A stretch of 64,000 nucleotides of DNA from Lachnospiraceae bacterium (GTDB lineage: Bacteria; Bacillota; Clostridia; Lachnospirales; Lachnospiraceae). Positions 36,101 to 42,895 of this stretch are shown here, one piece after another. How positions within the stretch are numbered: the stretch's first letter is position 1; the number at the start of each line of letters is the position of its first letter. Position numbers and translations under genes: made by a program. The notes beneath the pieces are model-generated. The model did no database searches and had not been told where the DNA came from. It was given only the letters and a program-made list of their open reading frames with translations. The stretch covers positions 34,548 through 98,547 of the forward strand of contig CAJTCV010000015.1 in the NCBI GenBank assembly GCA_910574805.1, given 5' to 3'.

Positions 36101-37656
36101 TTATAGAGATACTCAAATAAAATATTTTTGCTGTCGCTGTCGCATACAATATTTCGCTGAGCCAGATCCTCATTCTGTACATGAGGAAGGCAGCGGAGCC
36201 ATTCAAACTCCTTCTGGTATTCTGCATCCAGAATATAGAAAAGTCTTACATCCTGAAAATACTGGCGGGTACTCAGATCAACCGTTATATTTTTCAGCAT
36301 CCCGTAGAGAAACATCCGAAGCCCTACAAAACCAACGGCATTCGCCTGCTTCAAATCCACAGTGATCGGAGCCCCGTTCAGATTCATGTATTCTCTGGAC
36401 AGACTTTCCGGTATCTCTGTGAGGTCATCTGTCCCGCCGAATTTTTCCTGTTTTTTATATTCTATCTTACGAAGCGCAGGGCGTTTTCCGGTACCCAGAT
36501 AGATTTCCAGAAAATCTTTGTCCATCCTGTCACGGTTGAAGAGATCGGAAGAAAAATCATTAATGATCTGTATCTCTTTTGACGGAGCATAATAACAGTC
36601 CTCCAGAAGTTCCTTTTCCAGCTTCCTGCTTTCCTCAATCTCTGCTCTTTTTTTCTCAACATAGGCGGTATAGACCGTTCTGCGTTCTTCGGTATTCTTT
36701 TTGTATTTTTTCCGCTCGCTCACGATGCCTGCCACAGAAGTGCAGATACCAAGCGTCATGGAGATCAGACTGATCCATATGTAAGAGCTTCCCGAAGAAC
36801 TTAATACTACCCGGAAAAGAATCGTCACCCCCAGCATAATGACTGCGGGAAGAAGCTGAAGAATCAGGTTCCCTCCGGGCTTCTCCGGTGCGTCCGGAGG
36901 ATCCAGTACCGGAATGACATCCTCCGGGATCACCGCCCGCATTCTGGTTGAACGGTTAAAATGAGGATAATCCTGAACCGTCCTGCTCTCCGACATATCA
37001 TAGATTTTCAGATCTTTTGCCGAGATACGGAGATTTTTCGAGACATACAAACTGTTCCCTTTCAGATAAAAACCGGCGTCTGCCAGAGAGATAAAATCAT
37101 TTCCGTTCAGCCGGATCTCTCCGCTTCGCCTGCGGCCATTGACATAGATTCCATATGCCGATGATCTCTCCTTGAGAATCCATCTGTTTCTGTTATCTTT
37201 TACAATGGAAACATAATCCGTTCCCACATAAGAACTTTCCACACGAACCTGGCATCTGGCGTCTCCGCCGATTAAAATCTCCTGCCCCTGGGGCAGTTCA
37301 ATCCTTCTGCTGTAATCTCCTCTCTCGGATTCAAAATCAATCATAAAAGACAACCGGAATACTTCACTGTCTGTCTTCTGATACCTCAGGCAGAGTTCGT
37401 CTCCATGCTCCAGTTTCTTGATGATCAGCTTCTGCACATTCCCGCCGGTCATATACACATTGTCTGAACATACGATTTTCCACTCATCATTCTCGCAGAA
37501 GAGCGACAGTTCAAAGCCTTCGAAAAAAAGCCCCTTTCTCAGGCGCACGTCACAGCCTGGATCCGTTCCGATGACAAGCTTATGGAGATCCTCCGGCAGC
37601 TCGATTTCCCTGTAAAATTTCTTTCTGGAAAGAATAATCTTAAATCGGGTCTTCAT
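33115..37656 (-). CDS. essC: EssC-type FtsK/SpoIIIE ATPase, type VII secretion motor
   Basis: A 1513-residue protein. Two N-terminal FHA-like domains (about 1-100 and 110-200; IGTDPGCDVRLRK, ILIGGDARCQVRV). Two membrane spans follow (about 262-320). Then come tandem FtsK/SpoIIIE ATPases: the first with GTTGSGKSEIL (about 695) and Walker B LILIVDEFAEL (about 805), the second with GSSQFGKTCML (about 1024) and IVILLDNM, the third with a degenerate SGKENSGRSNYV (about 1304). This is the order of EssC/YukBA. It couples ATP use to substrate export at the membrane. The start is ATG 37656, eight bases after GGGGGAG. EsaB is immediately upstream and WXG100 follows. Confidence 0.95.
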   Translation of the reverse strand: MKTRFKIILSRKKFYREIELPEDLHKLVIGTDPGCDVRLRKGLFFEGFELSLFCENDEWKIVCSDNVYMTGGNVQKLIIKKLEHGDELCLRYQKTDSEVFRLSFMIDFESERGDYSRRIELPQGQEILIGGDARCQVRVESSYVGTDYVSIVKDNRNRWILKERSSAYGIYVNGRRRSGEIRLNGNDFISLADAGFYLKGNSLYVSKNLRISAKDLKIYDMSESRTVQDYPHFNRSTRMRAVIPEDVIPVLDPPDAPEKPGGNLILQLLPAVIMLGVTILFRVVLSSSGSSYIWISLISMTLGICTSVAGIVSERKKYKKNTEERRTVYTAYVEKKRAEIEESRKLEKELLEDCYYAPSKEIQIINDFSSDLFNRDRMDKDFLEIYLGTGKRPALRKIEYKKQEKFGGTDDLTEIPESLSREYMNLNGAPITVDLKQANAVGFVGLRMFLYGMLKNITVDLSTRQYFQDVRLFYILDAEYQKEFEWLRCLPHVQNEDLAQRNIVCDSDSKNILFEYLYKELNRRSTEGEEFHTILVVFVYNDQGLKRHPISRFIDQAAELGVCFLFFEEYADFLPNNCDTVIELRDGQNGKVIQARDALKECEFYYNEIENKTARRLAQKLAPVYCDEVSLEGTLTKNITLFELLNILSTEDIDLEKNWRSSQVYNSMGAPLGVRAKNQIVSLDLNEKHHGPHGLVAGTTGSGKSEILQSYILSMAVLFHPYEVGFVIIDFKGGGMVNQFKDLPHLVGAITNIDGREINRSLLSIKAELRKRQELFAEYGVNHIDSYIRLYKKGEARIPLPHLILIVDEFAELKMDQPEFMKELISAARIGRSLGIHLILATQKPSGVVDAQIWSNSRFRLCLKVQNKEDSNEVLKTPLAAEIVEPGRAYLQVGNNEIFELFQSAYSGAPASADDGTSGRPFQICRLDLSGRRTVIYEKKIEKKEERQDTQLEAIVKHVSAFCEEQKIQRLPGICLPPLGESYSYESAKPVHGESGICIPVGIFDDPDHQRQEQIVLNMSENNTFILGSSQFGKTCMLQTFIRGLAQAYTPKEVNIYIIDYASMALKVFDELKHVGGVMLPGEDEKLKLFFRMIGKEMKQRKEKFSQMGITSYQSYREAGFEDLPQIVILLDNMTAFRELCGEYDDGLLNLVREGSAIGISVNVTSQQISGIGYKYLAAFSNKYGLTCNDKSEYSSLFDRCRMEPRAVPGRGLASVDKVLYEFQTYLGFEGEKEIQRVEAIKTFIQERNTACTGAGAKRIPEVPAVLKQEYLESAFGPAAKDSWYMGIDFDTVEPVLLNSLKDGYLVISGKENSGRSNYVRYLFRCMERRIFDEPVEAYVIDGFDQKLGLLKDYGFVEQYTTDASEFEMIVDRIESTCEDRADRYQTEGPEFLEEEPLLLVVVNHSAVYDASKTTKEVCTQWKNIMKSYKNMKVLFILSGIENAAVGYGANELMKQIKEGKNILFFDDLAGIKLTDVPAGIQRQFKKPVEAGDAYYITTGGVRKLRTPLCEEE

Positions 37657-37676
37657 TGGACACACTCCCCCTTTTT

Positions 37677-37931
37677 TCAGTCATTTAGAATAATCAACGA
37701 CCCGTTGCGGATCCCGAATTCTTCCAGTGTATGATTTCCTTTCATAAGAACAATCGGATTTTCGGCCTTCAGATAACAGTTCACCATATCATCCGTGTCA
37801 AGGCCCAGTTCATAAGCCTCATTTAACGCCGCTGCCAGTTCATTTACCGTAATGCCAAGCGGCACTTCCAGATCCTCTTCGATCTTCTTCTTCAGTATTC
37901 TGACGGTAATGATAGCTTTCGTTCTGTCCAT
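37677..37931 (-). CDS. esaB: EsaB/YukD ubiquitin-like type VII protein
   Basis: An 84-residue protein with a ubiquitin-like beta-grasp pattern: KAIITVRILKKKIEEDLEVP, NELAAALNEAYELGLDT, NHTLEEFGIRNGSLIILND. This matches the YukD/EsaB family, the small cytosolic component always found next to essC in Firmicute type VII systems. Ribosome site GAGGGGG precedes the ATG; its stop is about 20 bases before essC. Confidence 0.9.
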   Translation of the reverse strand: MDRTKAIITVRILKKKIEEDLEVPLGITVNELAAALNEAYELGLDTDDMVNCYLKAENPIVLMKGNHTLEEFGIRNGSLIILND

Positions 37932-37959
37932 CTTATCCCCCTCTAATCTGTATCCTGTC

Positions 37960-38826
37960 TTAAAGTAAAATTTCTTTGCTGTACGTCCTGAACAGTTTCT
38001 GATTTACATAAAAACTTTTTCTGTGACAGAATTTTTCCAGTTTTCTGTGCCAGATTTCGGATCCATACTTCCGGCCTTCGTCCGCTCCCACGAGAACTGC
38101 CGTTACATTATCCCTCTCGCCCCGCTCCATCATCAGCCGGGAAAGGTCCCGGCAGATCTTTGTCATATCCGTTCCAGATTCCATCTTTTCCTCTATTCGC
38201 TCCCAAAAATCAACGGGCCGGCACCGATGATAAAACCCATCGCTGCAGAGCAGAAAACGATCCATCTGTTTCAGTCTGCCGATTCCTCTGTTCGGCGCCA
38301 GCCCCCGGGAAGCGCCGATGCACTGAGTCAGCATATTTCCTCTCCTGGCATCTGCCGATTCTCTTCCCCTGTCCCGGTTAGCTACCGTATGGTCCGACGT
38401 CAGCTGATTCATCTTCCCTTCTCTGAACAAGTAGATTCTGCTGTCCCCCACGTGGACCCACAGATACTCCTTTCCCATTAGAAAGAGTCCGGAAAACGTC
38501 GTTCCCACCCTGACATTCTCTGCTCTTCCATAATCTTTCAGGCGTTCATTCAATCCATAGAGCATCTCTGTCCAGATGTCCCCCACCTGTCTCAGAGAAC
38601 ATTCCTGTATCCTCACAGGCAGATCATTCATAAACCAGTCGGAAAAAGCGGTTACTACGGTACCGCTGGCCACCTCTCCTCTGGCAAGACCGCCCATGCC
38701 GTCGCACACCACAGCCATAAGCACATTCCCCCGGACCGTACTCCCGGCTCTGAGCACACAGAAAGAATCCTGATTCTTCTCTCTGGCCGTTCCAATATCC
38801 GTATATGCCCCTGCAGAATATCTCAT
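37960..38826 (-). CDS. Soluble PP2C Ser/Thr phosphatase
   Basis: A 288-residue protein. The motifs of a bacterial PP2C are complete: DIGTAREKNQDSFCVL, VVCDGMGGLARGEVAS, LWVHVGDSRIYLF, LLCSDGFYHRC, GERDNVTAVLVG. No membrane span, in contrast with the phosphatase at 19.3 kb. The start is ATG 38826 (MRYSAGAYTD), ten bases after the FHA gene stop, with AGAGGA upstream; the longer frame would run into that gene. It probably removes phosphate from threonines bound by the FHA proteins beside it. Confidence 0.9.
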   Translation of the reverse strand: MRYSAGAYTDIGTAREKNQDSFCVLRAGSTVRGNVLMAVVCDGMGGLARGEVASGTVVTAFSDWFMNDLPVRIQECSLRQVGDIWTEMLYGLNERLKDYGRAENVRVGTTFSGLFLMGKEYLWVHVGDSRIYLFREGKMNQLTSDHTVANRDRGRESADARRGNMLTQCIGASRGLAPNRGIGRLKQMDRFLLCSDGFYHRCRPVDFWERIEEKMESGTDMTKICRDLSRLMMERGERDNVTAVLVGADEGRKYGSEIWHRKLEKFCHRKSFYVNQKLFRTYSKEILL

Positions 38827-38836
38827 AGCTGTCCTC

Positions 38837-39889
38837 TCATAAGCGGAATTCAAAATCTTCGTCCCACATTCGGATCCTGCAGCCATCTGTCAGGAGTCTC
38901 GGCTCCCCTCCTGCCTGAACCTGCACGCCATCCACACTGGTTCCGTTGGTAGAATAATTGTCTTTAATATAATACGCATCCCCGATGCAGACAATAATCG
39001 CATGCACATTACTGATACAGTGGTTCCCCGTAATACAGAAGTCCGCACGGCCCGCACTTCGTCCGATCTTAAAACTGTCTCCGGATATCGTTCGTTCCTC
39101 TCCGGTGGAAAGTCGCCGGAGTACAGGCAGATGCAGCTGTACCGTATCAGAACCATAAGAATCCATCAAGGTTCCGTCCAGATCATCATCGTCCACCAAG
39201 GTATCTCCATCATCATCCCAGACAGCATCCTCTGTGGCCTCACAGTCCACATCTCTTTCCTCCGCGGTGTCATAAACGGTCCGCTCCAGATCATCCCGGG
39301 AAGAGGCCCCCTCTTCATCCATGATCGTCTGAGCATCATTCCATCTTCCGTCTGCATGAGGTACCTGAAAGAGAGACAGAAAACGCTCCATGCTCCTGCC
39401 ATGAACACCCTCCCTGGACAATTCGTCCGTCCATCTCTTCCATAACCTCCGCTCACTTTCTGTAAGCTCGGCACTCAGAATAATATCCCTGCAGAACAGA
39501 GAAAAATCATAACCCCTTCCGATACCGTTGACCGGAAAGTAGATAAAATAAGCTTTCCCGTCCTCGTCCGTAAAAATCCAGTCCGGATGCAGAAGCAGAC
39601 GATGCTCATCAAGCCCCAGCTGTCGAATCTCACAGACGGTTTCCAAAGCAGACCTCATAACAACTGTCAGCTGCTGCTGCCCCATTTTCTGCAGCAGACG
39701 CTGTGTCAGAGTACGTTTTCCCTTCCCGAACCAGATCAGATCCCCTGTCTTATCAAACTGCACCTTCAAGAGTCCCTTCACAGGATGGATCTGGAGCACG
39801 CCGATCTCATACCGGGAAACCATGTATTCCGCGTCTATCCTGCATCTGACTGCATTTCCCATCACACGCTTCAGCTTTAACATATCCAT
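38837..39889 (-). CDS. DUF6382-like plus FHA domain protein (second)
   Basis: A 350-residue soluble protein. Residues 1-150 follow the DUF6382 pattern (LLHPDWIFTDEDGKAYFIYF). An acidic linker (DEEGASSRDDLERTVYDTAE, ending WDDDGDTLVDDDDLDGT) is followed by a C-terminal FHA domain (FKIGRSAGRADFCI, NVHAIIV, NYSTNGTSVDG). The FHA should bind phosphothreonine. The N-terminal part has a fold like that assigned to EssB-type pseudokinase domains only by analogy, so treat that as speculation. Starts are possible at ATG 39889 or ATG 39883. Confidence 0.78.
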   Translation of the reverse strand: MDMLKLKRVMGNAVRCRIDAEYMVSRYEIGVLQIHPVKGLLKVQFDKTGDLIWFGKGKRTLTQRLLQKMGQQQLTVVMRSALETVCEIRQLGLDEHRLLLHPDWIFTDEDGKAYFIYFPVNGIGRGYDFSLFCRDIILSAELTESERRLWKRWTDELSREGVHGRSMERFLSLFQVPHADGRWNDAQTIMDEEGASSRDDLERTVYDTAEERDVDCEATEDAVWDDDGDTLVDDDDLDGTLMDSYGSDTVQLHLPVLRRLSTGEERTISGDSFKIGRSAGRADFCITGNHCISNVHAIIVCIGDAYYIKDNYSTNGTSVDGVQVQAGGEPRLLTDGCRIRMWDEDFEFRL

Positions 39890-39897
39890 TCTCCATC

Positions 39898-40947
39898 CTA
39901 TATGAGCATATACGCTGCCCGCTGCATACCATCCAGGTTCTTCAATCCTTCCAGTCCTCCGGCAACTGCTTTTTCATCTGCTTCTATATACTCATGTATC
40001 ACCGCAGAATATCCTGAGCCCGGATCAGCCAGCGCATTTTCCTTCTCTCTGTCAAAATGGTTGCAGATAAAAATGTATTTATTCGCATCGCTGAAATTCA
40101 TGCTTTTCTTCAAAATCCGCAGCCTGAATGCCGCATATGCATCCTGACGCGTCACGGTCAGAACCCGGTCCGCCATATCCAGAAATTTCACGCTGTCCCC
40201 GGACAGTTCATTCCCCAGATCAATAACCACAAAATCATATTCCTTTGACCTTACAATATGCTCTGTCAGCCTCAGATACGCCGTCTCTGTGATTCCAAGC
40301 GATTCCCTGGAGGATCCAAGAGGCGGAAAATAGGTAAACCCTTCTTTTAGAAAACTGGCCCTGACCTTCTGGTCCAGTTCCATCCCCGGCTCCTGCATCT
40401 TCATACAGACCTCTGTCTGCAGTGTCTCCCTGGACTGAAGATAATAGTGAAAATCCTGATACATCTGCGGATTAATATAAAATGCGGACTTCAGGTTCTC
40501 CCTCATGGATGCGCAGATACCCATGGCAACCGTTGTGCTTCCCGCTCCGCCTGACGGCGAGATCACCGTCACCACTCTGGTCTTTCTCTCCTCCGTTACG
40601 GAATTTGTCCTCTCCACAGATGCAATCCGTCCAAGCAGCGCCCCCAGATTGCAGAACTTATACAGGCGGACCACCTCCTGCTGCTCCGGTCCGTCTTCAG
40701 GCTCAGGATCCTCTGTAAGAATAAAAGTTTTCTCTATATCATGCATACGGAGCCTGTCCGTATACATAGATTCGTCAATGATCAGAAGATCAATCTTCTT
40801 TGGAAGGGCAAAGTATTCATCAAAAAATTCCGGTTCCGAGATCAGCTCCAGATCTGCTGTTTTCCAGAACATTTTTACAAGTCCCATTTCCAGACGGTTC
40901 AGATAATCTTTATCCGGTTCTACTGCCACTATCACGGATTTTTCCAT
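39898..40947 (-). CDS. CpaE/MinD-like ATPase with receiver-like N-terminus
   Basis: A 349-residue protein. The N-terminus (SVIVAVEPDKDYLNRLEMGL, IDLLIIDESM) looks like a degenerate receiver domain, and the C-terminal two thirds are a ParA/MinD-type ATPase: deviant Walker A SPSGGAGSTTVA (about 130-141), VVIDLGNELSGD, RVLTVTRQD. This is the CpaE architecture known from Tad pilus assembly. Here both lysines of the KGGxGK signature are replaced by serine. Its place between two FHA genes at the head of a type VII locus is unusual; it could localise the secretion apparatus (inference). Confidence 0.78.
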   Translation of the reverse strand: MEKSVIVAVEPDKDYLNRLEMGLVKMFWKTADLELISEPEFFDEYFALPKKIDLLIIDESMYTDRLRMHDIEKTFILTEDPEPEDGPEQQEVVRLYKFCNLGALLGRIASVERTNSVTEERKTRVVTVISPSGGAGSTTVAMGICASMRENLKSAFYINPQMYQDFHYYLQSRETLQTEVCMKMQEPGMELDQKVRASFLKEGFTYFPPLGSSRESLGITETAYLRLTEHIVRSKEYDFVVIDLGNELSGDSVKFLDMADRVLTVTRQDAYAAFRLRILKKSMNFSDANKYIFICNHFDREKENALADPGSGYSAVIHEYIEADEKAVAGGLEGLKNLDGMQRAAYMLI

Positions 40948-40963
40948 AACGTCCCACCTGTTC

Positions 40964-41851
40964 TTATTTGATATTTACGGAAAACTCAATATCCGGCAGC
41001 CGCAGCACATCTCTGTCATGCAATTCTACTTTTTCACTGCCCACTTTTCTTCCGTTTACATAAGTCCCATTGGCGCTTCCTTCATCAACAACATAAAAAT
41101 GATTCTGTTCCCTGACCAGTCTGCAATGCCTTCGCCCGATCTTTTTCGACATGTTGACAACACCATCATTGTCTTCCCTGCGTCCAAGCCAGAAGCTTTC
41201 CTTCTCCACAAGAAATCGAACCGGGAATCTCTGATCTCGGCTTTTCAGCAGAAGTTTTCTCTGATTTCCCGGTCCTCCTGGGATATCAATCTTCTTCATC
41301 AATGCCTTTAAAAGCCCCTCCAGACCAGACTGCCGATCCGTCAGCAGATCTGACAGCTCATCTGTCTTCTCCGGCGACAGCTTTCCTGCATATTTCTTCA
41401 CCCAGGAAATCATCTGTTCCCGCAGCAGAGATTCAAAATCAACCCGCTCTCCATCTCCTGCCGCCAGAGGCAGATAGGCCAGTTTTACCTCCAGCGTTCT
41501 GCTGTCCACCATCACTGCATCCGGCATAATGTCAATGTTCTCATACTGCAAAAACCCATTGTCCCTGACGTTGATGAGTTCTTTGACAAATCTGTATAAA
41601 ATTGTACATACACCTTCGAAATTGCTTTGGGAAAAAACTGTAGAAATACTTTGAAATTCCTCTGCGAAATAGATAAATTTCAACTGACCGTTATATCTGA
41701 TCTTTGCACAGGGCAGCAACCCTTTCCCCTCCTGTGACAGCAGAAACTTATATCCAAGCTGACTGAACTGTCCCTCGTCTTCCAGAATGTAGGTCAGATT
41801 CCCCCCTTGTTTTCCTCTGCTGACCGCACCAGAACCAAGATAATCCCTCAT
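40964..41851 (-). CDS. DUF6382-like plus FHA domain protein (first gene of the type VII block)
   Basis: A 295-residue soluble protein. The N-terminal 170 residues (YKFLLSQEGKGLLPCAKIRY, FAEEFQSISTVFSQSNFEGV) match the DUF6382 pattern, and the C-terminal 75 residues are an FHA domain (FWLGRREDNDGV, GRRHCRLV, GSANGTYVNG). It heads the operon, about 48 bases after the predicted transcript start, with AGAGG upstream of the ATG. No membrane span. EssB is missing from the locus, and this protein and its paralogue two genes on may take over an adaptor role; that is inference. Confidence 0.8.
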   Translation of the reverse strand: MRDYLGSGAVSRGKQGGNLTYILEDEGQFSQLGYKFLLSQEGKGLLPCAKIRYNGQLKFIYFAEEFQSISTVFSQSNFEGVCTILYRFVKELINVRDNGFLQYENIDIMPDAVMVDSRTLEVKLAYLPLAAGDGERVDFESLLREQMISWVKKYAGKLSPEKTDELSDLLTDRQSGLEGLLKALMKKIDIPGGPGNQRKLLLKSRDQRFPVRFLVEKESFWLGRREDNDGVVNMSKKIGRRHCRLVREQNHFYVVDEGSANGTYVNGRKVGSEKVELHDRDVLRLPDIEFSVNIK

Positions 41852-41905
41852 AATTTGTCAACCTCTTTTGTATTTCAATTCATATAACACCCATAGCTGT
41901 TTTTT

Positions 41906-41934
41906 ATATTAGCACTTTTGTACAATGATTTCAA
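41906..41934 (-). promoter_or_regulatory. Promoter of the type VII secretion block
   Basis: On the minus strand TTGAAA (41929-41934), a 17-base spacer and TAATAT (41906-41911) form a good sigma-A promoter in an AT-rich gap. Transcription would start near 41899, about 48 bases before the first DUF6382-FHA gene. No operator repeat is evident. Confidence 0.75.
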
Positions 41935-41998
41935 GTATTTGGCAGTTTTTTTATGACAGACAACCATAAAAACAAGCAACACCTTTTTCCTGTCCAAA

Positions 41999-42523
41999 TC
42001 ATTCATTCTCCACCCTGATCTGGCACATTTTCATGGCCTCCAGTGCATTTTTATGGCTCCCGGGGGTGACTCCGGCGCAGCAGGCAGCGTCCACCACGAT
42101 CTCCGCCTCCGGGACAAAGGCTTTTGCCAGGAGCGCGTTGGAGATCACGCAGATATCGATACAAAGCCCAATGAATGTGACCTGTTCCACCGGGTCCTTC
42201 TCATCTGCTTCTTTTAATACGGCTCCAAGCTCTGAAGATCCGAACGTCACCTTGTCAATGGGAGCCCCCTGACAGAGCGGCGTGATCCTGGGACTGATCT
42301 CCCATCCCGCTGTTCCTTTGATGCAGTGAGGCACCGGGAGCTTCCGCCCTTCCTGTGTGTTCATATAATCCGCGCCGTGGGTATCCCGGGTAAATAATAT
42401 CGGCCCCTGATGCTCCCGGATCTTCTGTTCCACCTTCGGCACGATGGCCACAGCTTCCTTCGTTCCCAGCGCTCCGTCAATAAAATCATTCTGCATGTCC
42501 ACCACTACCAGAATCTTCTGCAT
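41999..42523 (-). CDS. Nicotinamidase-like cysteine hydrolase (isochorismatase family)
   Basis: A 174-residue protein with the catalytic triad D9 (VVVDMQNDF), K91 (IDKVTFG) and C125 (GLCIDICVISNA), and metal ligands D47, H49 and H66 (TRDTHGADY, PVPHCIKG), as in PncA nicotinamidases. It would hydrolyse nicotinamide to nicotinate for NAD salvage. AGGAGG lies before the ATG. It follows prp after 57 bases and precedes the type VII promoter, so it is probably the last gene of the rng-prp operon. Confidence 0.88.
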   Translation of the reverse strand: MQKILVVVDMQNDFIDGALGTKEAVAIVPKVEQKIREHQGPILFTRDTHGADYMNTQEGRKLPVPHCIKGTAGWEISPRITPLCQGAPIDKVTFGSSELGAVLKEADEKDPVEQVTFIGLCIDICVISNALLAKAFVPEAEIVVDAACCAGVTPGSHKNALEAMKMCQIRVENE

Positions 42524-42580
42524 ACTCTTTCCTCCTGATCTCAGAGCCTTCCTCCGGCTCTTTTATGATATAGTCCGGAT

Positions 42581-42895
42581 TTATCCGTCGATCTCAAGAT
42601 ATCTCTTTCCGTAAGACTGCCGTACGCCGGAAAGCCCCAGCATCAGCGCATCCATCAGAAGCGCCGTCTCCTTTGAGACATCAGACGTAAATTCCCACCC
42701 TTTGATCATCCCGTCCCTGCAGTCGCAGGTGAATGCATCGTCTGTGAACTGCTCAATGGAATTGATTGTATTGATTACCAGAACAGACACGGCAGCACAT
42801 ATGATGTCTTCTCCGGTCTGCGCATATCCCGCATGTCCGTCTATGGAAAAGCTTTTATAAATTCCCTGCTCCTTTACCGTCCGTACCCGGATCAT
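42581..42895 (-). CDS. prp: Ribosomal-processing cysteine protease Prp
   Basis: A 104-residue Prp. The catalytic pair is visible: H21 in IDGHAGYAQTG and C33 in EDIICAAVSVL, the diagnostic GHA...DIxCAAVS signature. Prp trims the N-terminal extension of L27. The ATG at 42895 has GGAG eight bases upstream and overlaps the rng stop codon (ATGA). Usually the gene lies between rplU and rpmA; here those genes are 30 kb away, with the type VII block between. Confidence 0.92.
   Translation of the reverse strand: MIRVRTVKEQGIYKSFSIDGHAGYAQTGEDIICAAVSVLVINTINSIEQFTDDAFTCDCRDGMIKGWEFTSDVSKETALLMDALMLGLSGVRQSYGKRYLEIDG

Noticed and set aside
34630..36120. Long plus-strand frame of 496 codons within essC
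   Set aside because: It is antisense to conserved FtsK/SpoIIIE motifs; long shadow frames are expected at this GC content.
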